Assembly: GCF_900167375.1 (NCBI RefSeq)
Contig: NZ_FUWY01000008.1
Span: 31,664-95,663 of the forward strand
DNA from: Anaerorhabdus furcosa
Lineage (GTDB): Bacteria; Bacillota_I; Bacilli_A; Erysipelotrichales; Erysipelotrichaceae
Length of the DNA stretch: 64,000 bases
Direction of reading: 5' to 3'
Within the stretch, counting starts at the first letter, position 1; each line of letters starts with the position of its first letter. Below the pieces are notes generated by a model. It did not search any database. It was not told the DNA's origin and was given only the letters and a program-made list of their open reading frames with translations. Shown piece by piece: positions 60,344 through 64,000 of this stretch. The translations under genes were made by a program, and so were the position numbers.

Positions 60344-63300
60344 ATGGATGACAAAATAAAGGTAACTCAGAGTGATACATTGAATGAGAATCCTAAAACA
60401 GAAAAGAAAAAAGCAACAGGAAATAGTAAACCTAAACAAAGTACTTCAAAGAAAAGTACTTCTAAGAAATCCAATGATTTGATAAAGGATGATTCTAAGG
60501 AAAAAGCAACCACAAAAAAGACAAATAAAAGTGTGGCTGCCAAAACAACTAAAGCAGCAACTGCAAAGAAAAAGAATGAATCAGTAAGTAATCCCTCTGA
60601 TTCAATTTTAAGCGTTGATCAACCATCCACTAAACAAAAAACAAGGTCTAAAGTCGATAAGAAATCTACTAAGAAATTCATTGAAGAAGGATTTGCAGAT
60701 TTTGAATCAAGATTAAAAGATATTTCATTAACAATTAATGAAACTCCTGAGTCCTCTAAAACAAAAGAGGATCAAGAGGATACTGTTTCTATCTTACCTA
60801 TAAATAAGAAAACCGTTTCTAAGAAAGATAAGTCACTTAACGAAGTTGAAGATCTACCTAAAAATAAAAATGAAGGCATTCTAGAAGAAATACCAATGAA
60901 GTCACATGTTGAAGAAAAAAAGGAAGATACTCCTACTCAAGATGATGAAATCATCAATAACGAAACACCTAAACAAACGGATGAACCTATTCATATCTAC
61001 AAAGATCCTGAACCTGAAATTGATTATATTGATGAGGGTGATGATGATGATAGTTCTTCAAAAGAAGAACACAAATTAAAATTACCTCTTTCTTTACCAA
61101 CAAAGAAAAGTAAAAAACAAGATCCTTTAGAAGAAACAATACTATTAAAGAAAATCACACCTGATTTTGATGAAGTTCATAAACCTAGTAAAAAATCAAA
61201 ACCATCCAAGACAAAACAATTCTTTGCTGGATTAATCATTGTGATTCTTTGTATTGGATTAATTGTTGGTGGTGTTGGTTTAGGTATCGTAGGTAAAATA
61301 TTATCCAATACCCCTGAATTAAACTTAACTGATTTCACTGGAGCTGAATCATCTAAAATTTATGATGCTAATGGTGAATCTGTTGCCGAGTTAGGTGCAT
61401 ACCTTCGTGAGAACATTACTTATGATGATTTACCTGAATCTGTAGTGGATGCATTTGTTGCTATTGAAGATTCACGTTTCTTTACTCACCCTGGTTTTGA
61501 CTTACCTCGTTTTACAAAAGCATTTATTGAAAACATTAAATCAGGTAGTTTTGCACAAGGTGGCTCAACTTTCACAATGCAACTTGTTAAGAATACTTAT
61601 TTCAGTATTGATGATATCAACAATTCAACAGTTGCAGAGAAATCAATTGATCGTAAAGTTCAAGAAATTTACTTAGCACTAAAAATTGAAAGAGATTTTA
61701 ATAAACACGAAATCTTTGAAAAATATTTGAACAAATTAAACTTCGGTGGAAATATCCGTGGTATTCAAAAAGCTTCGCTTTATTACTTTGGTAAAGATAT
61801 ATCAGAAGTTACATTAAGTGAAGCAGCACTACTTGCTGGTATTGTTAACTTACCTAACAAGTATAACCCCTACAATTATTTAGATTTAGCTACTCAAAGA
61901 AGAGATAGTGTTATCGATATGATGGCTTATCATGGCTACATCACTAAAGATGAAGCTGATTTAGCTAAAGCTATTAAAGTTGAAGATTTACTTATTGGAG
62001 AAGAAAATACTTACAATCGTACTGAGAGTCAATATCAAAGTTATATTGATGCAGTTATCAGTGAAGCACAAACACTGACTGGAAAAGATCCAGCACTTGC
62101 TAGTATGAAGATTTACACTTATATGAATAAAGATGTTCAAGAAGTTATTGATTCAATTCAAGACGGTACTGCTGGAATTCCATTCCCTGACGATTTAATC
62201 CAAACTGCTATGGTTTGTATGGACAATCGTACTGGTGCTGTCATTGGCGTTGGTGGAGGTAGAAATTATGAAGGTGCTCGTCTATTAAACCGTGCAACAT
62301 CTGGATTTAGACAACCAGGATCTGCAGTAAAACCTTTCTTATCTTACGCCCTTGCATTTGAAAACTTATATTGGTCAAGCAAACACGTATTAACTGACCG
62401 TCCTTATACTTATCGTGGTAGTAGTCTTGTACTTAAAAACTTCGATGGCAAATACCGTGGTGATGTTATTGTCGATCAAGCTGTTGCTCAATCATTAAAT
62501 ATCCCTGCAATTGATACCCTTCAACAAGTTCTAGATGAAATTGGTAAAGAAGAAGTTGTAAAATATTTACAAACAATTGGATTTAGTAAAGTAACTAATG
62601 AAAACTTTGATATTAGTTATGCAATTGGTGGTTCATCATTTGAAACAACCGTTTTTGAAATGGCTGGTGCTCATGCAATGATTATTAATGGTGGTGTTTA
62701 TAACCAACCACATACAATTCAAAAGATTGTTATGCAAGATGGAACTGTGGTTTATCCAGAAAATCAAAACGTGAAAGTCCTAAGTTCTGGTTCTGCTTAT
62801 TTAGTCGCTGAATTAATGCAATATGCAGTTGATGGTCCTTATTTCAACTACATGCAAGTATTAAAACGTGATTATCCTGTTTATGCTAAAACAGGTACAT
62901 CGGACTGGGCTAAAGATGGTTTAGTTTATAACATCCCTAAAGGTGCAGCAAAAGATAAATGGATGATTGCATCCTCAACACAATTTACAAATGCAGTATG
63001 GGTTGGTTACGATAAAGGTGTTAAAGATAAGGGAACTTACTTTAACGGCTATAAGAGTGGACTCAATCTTACTGGTAAAATAAGTGTTAAACTTATGAAT
63101 GCTGTTGAAAAAACATCTTCAACAAAACCTACTGCAATTCAACGACCAAACGATATTGAAGATATTACTTATATTCTTGGTTCTTATCCATATGCTTATG
63201 CCGATGGAATTCATCAAACAGTTACTGCTGAAATTCGTAAAGGACATCCTGCACTAACTGATGTATCTGAAAGTTATACTGAGAATTCTAATTTAAATCT

Positions 63301-63637
63301 TGGTGGAATTTCTGCTAGTATTCTTCCAGATGGTAGCTTATCAGTATCGTGGTATGGTGGTGGCGGTTGTTCTAACGGTGTTAAAGATTTAACATTAAAC
63401 GATGGCAAAAATTATATTCCTGCTTCTGGTGCATGTATCTTTGACCGCTCAGCTTCAGCTGGAGCTAGTTATTACGCAACAGTCTACATCGATGAAGTAC
63501 CTCTATACAATATATCAAGCGGCTCAAGTTATTATCAAGGATGGCCAGGAGATTTATATGGAAGTATTAAGGTATGTGGTGGTTTCAGTACTGCAAGTGG
63601 TTCAAGTAATACACAATGTGCCTATGTTACATATTAA
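60344..63637 (+). CDS. class A penicillin-binding protein (PBP1A-like)
   Basis: A 1097-aa bifunctional peptidoglycan synthase. Residues 1-290 are a very long cytoplasmic tail, first Lys/Ser/Thr-rich, then acidic, with no fold predicted. A transmembrane helix (292-318) follows. The GT51 domain has the catalytic Glu in AIEDSRFFTHPGFD (E375) and GGSTFTMQLVKN. The transpeptidase has S660 in SAVK, SLN at 717-719 and KTG at 849-851. The last 100-130 residues form an extra Cys-containing domain (GGGCSNG, GACIFDR, VCGGF, QCAYVTY). The long charged tail and the cysteine domain are unusual. Confidence 0.93.
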   Translation: MDDKIKVTQSDTLNENPKTEKKKATGNSKPKQSTSKKSTSKKSNDLIKDDSKEKATTKKTNKSVAAKTTKAATAKKKNESVSNPSDSILSVDQPSTKQKTRSKVDKKSTKKFIEEGFADFESRLKDISLTINETPESSKTKEDQEDTVSILPINKKTVSKKDKSLNEVEDLPKNKNEGILEEIPMKSHVEEKKEDTPTQDDEIINNETPKQTDEPIHIYKDPEPEIDYIDEGDDDDSSSKEEHKLKLPLSLPTKKSKKQDPLEETILLKKITPDFDEVHKPSKKSKPSKTKQFFAGLIIVILCIGLIVGGVGLGIVGKILSNTPELNLTDFTGAESSKIYDANGESVAELGAYLRENITYDDLPESVVDAFVAIEDSRFFTHPGFDLPRFTKAFIENIKSGSFAQGGSTFTMQLVKNTYFSIDDINNSTVAEKSIDRKVQEIYLALKIERDFNKHEIFEKYLNKLNFGGNIRGIQKASLYYFGKDISEVTLSEAALLAGIVNLPNKYNPYNYLDLATQRRDSVIDMMAYHGYITKDEADLAKAIKVEDLLIGEENTYNRTESQYQSYIDAVISEAQTLTGKDPALASMKIYTYMNKDVQEVIDSIQDGTAGIPFPDDLIQTAMVCMDNRTGAVIGVGGGRNYEGARLLNRATSGFRQPGSAVKPFLSYALAFENLYWSSKHVLTDRPYTYRGSSLVLKNFDGKYRGDVIVDQAVAQSLNIPAIDTLQQVLDEIGKEEVVKYLQTIGFSKVTNENFDISYAIGGSSFETTVFEMAGAHAMIINGGVYNQPHTIQKIVMQDGTVVYPENQNVKVLSSGSAYLVAELMQYAVDGPYFNYMQVLKRDYPVYAKTGTSDWAKDGLVYNIPKGAAKDKWMIASSTQFTNAVWVGYDKGVKDKGTYFNGYKSGLNLTGKISVKLMNAVEKTSSTKPTAIQRPNDIEDITYILGSYPYAYADGIHQTVTAEIRKGHPALTDVSESYTENSNLNLGGISASILPDGSLSVSWYGGGGCSNGVKDLTLNDGKNYIPASGACIFDRSASAGASYYATVYIDEVPLYNISSGSSYYQGWPGDLYGSIKVCGGFSTASGSSNTQCAYVTY

Positions 63638-63709
63638 ACAAATAAAAAAGTATCTACATTTTAGTAGTAAACTATACCCCTTGTCAAGGACACAAGAATA
63701 AAAGATATG

Positions 63710-63736
63710 AAGCAGGTGAATAAAAATCATCTGCTT
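63710..63736. terminator. hairpin between PBP1A and IS3 transposase genes
   Basis: AAGCAGGTGA (63710-63719) and TCATCTGCTT (63727-63736) pair with one wobble and are followed by TTT. Serves the PBP gene or the transposase. Confidence 0.65.
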
Positions 63737-63739
63737 TTA

Positions 63740-64000
63740 CTATAAATAAATGATTGATTGAGGAACAATCACAGGCAGATATTTCACCAATGTTTTATCT
63801 GTCAGATACTGATCAACTTCATAAGGAGTCTTCTTATGAAGTCGTTTCTGTGGTCGATCGTAATTATAGTAATTGATATAATCAGTTATCGCAAAAGCCA
63901 TTTCCTCATAAGTCCTATACTTCTTTAAATCCATTTCTGTTTTTAATATCGCAAAGAATGATTCTTGTGGTGCATTATCCCAACAATTACCTCTTCTAGA
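63740..64000 (-). mobile_element. IS3-family insertion sequence, transposase 3' end (partial)
   Basis: The C-terminal end of an OrfB-type DDE transposase, open to the right window edge. The minus strand reads SRRGNCWDNAPQESFFAILKTE at the edge, which contains the catalytic glutamate, then YRTYEEMAFAITDYINYYNYDRPQKRL and a stop at 63740. This is the IS150/IS3 pattern. The terminal inverted repeat may lie near 63680 (TTGTCAAGGACAC), but the other end is outside the window. Confidence 0.88.

Overview
The window is one contiguous stretch of a low-GC, AT-rich Bacillota chromosome. Strong AGGAGG ribosome binding sites, the yloU-fakA-...-recG-rnc and murG-murB-ftsQ orders, rplU-prp-rpmA-obg with a cleavable L27 N-terminus, and an EF_0829-0839-type sugar-acid operon all fit Firmicutes. 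The overall mix suggests an anaerobic, host-associated Erysipelotrichales-like organism; that placement is inference. I see no rRNA, tRNA or CRISPR array.

Layout. 1-5.8 kb: a BMP-type ABC importer (ATPase cut by the window edge, plus lipoprotein) behind a sulfatase, divergent from two tandem LysR regulators. 5.8-11.8 kb: ldcA-like, recG, rnc, galM and galK, packed in one minus-strand direction. 11.9-14.2 kb: an accessory block (lincosamide nucleotidyltransferase-like gene, three GNATs, a small protein) sitting between fakA and recG. 14.3-20.7 kb: yloU-fakA, and murG-murB-ftsQ followed by two related membrane proteins. 20.8-23.8 kb: an SOS-mutagenesis cassette, with a LexA/HdiR-like repressor divergent from a Y-family polymerase, a 77-aa protein and a YedK/HMCES protein.

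23.9-35.1 kb is the most unusual region. It contains secreted and small membrane proteins of unknown function, decayed gene copies, and an agr-type quorum-sensing system tied to a ribosomally made, radical-SAM-modified peptide. Two peptide genes are short: an AgrD-like cyclic-lactone precursor (28431-28538) and a 29-aa precursor ending in CCCG (32119-32208). The second is followed by a SPASM radical SAM enzyme and an ABC exporter. agrA, agrC and agrB are encoded divergently. The promoters of both peptide genes carry the same architecture: two CTATTCGAACCAA-like repeats 21 bp apart, 5 bp, a TTG -35, a 17-18 bp spacer and a TATGAT -10. This implies one AgrA-controlled circuit that drives both the signal and the modified peptide.

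35.2-39.1 kb: assorted accessory genes (isoprenylcysteine-methyltransferase-like, SAP/DUF6434, DUF3788, YoaP-like, AAA ATPase, DUF2785). 39.1-44.6 kb: ruvAB, small membrane proteins, obg, rpmA, prp and rplU with its leader. 44.7-52.7 kb: an operon for catabolism of a sugar acid or amino-sugar acid (dgaE, dgaF, amidohydrolase) with the uncharacterised DUF4310/4311/4312/SFCGS proteins. Its PRD regulator has an in-frame TAA near the N-terminus. 52.8-60.1 kb: pyrBI, a tRNA methyltransferase-like gene, a two-component system and dnaE. 60.3-64 kb: a class A penicillin-binding protein and the 3' end of an IS3-family transposase.
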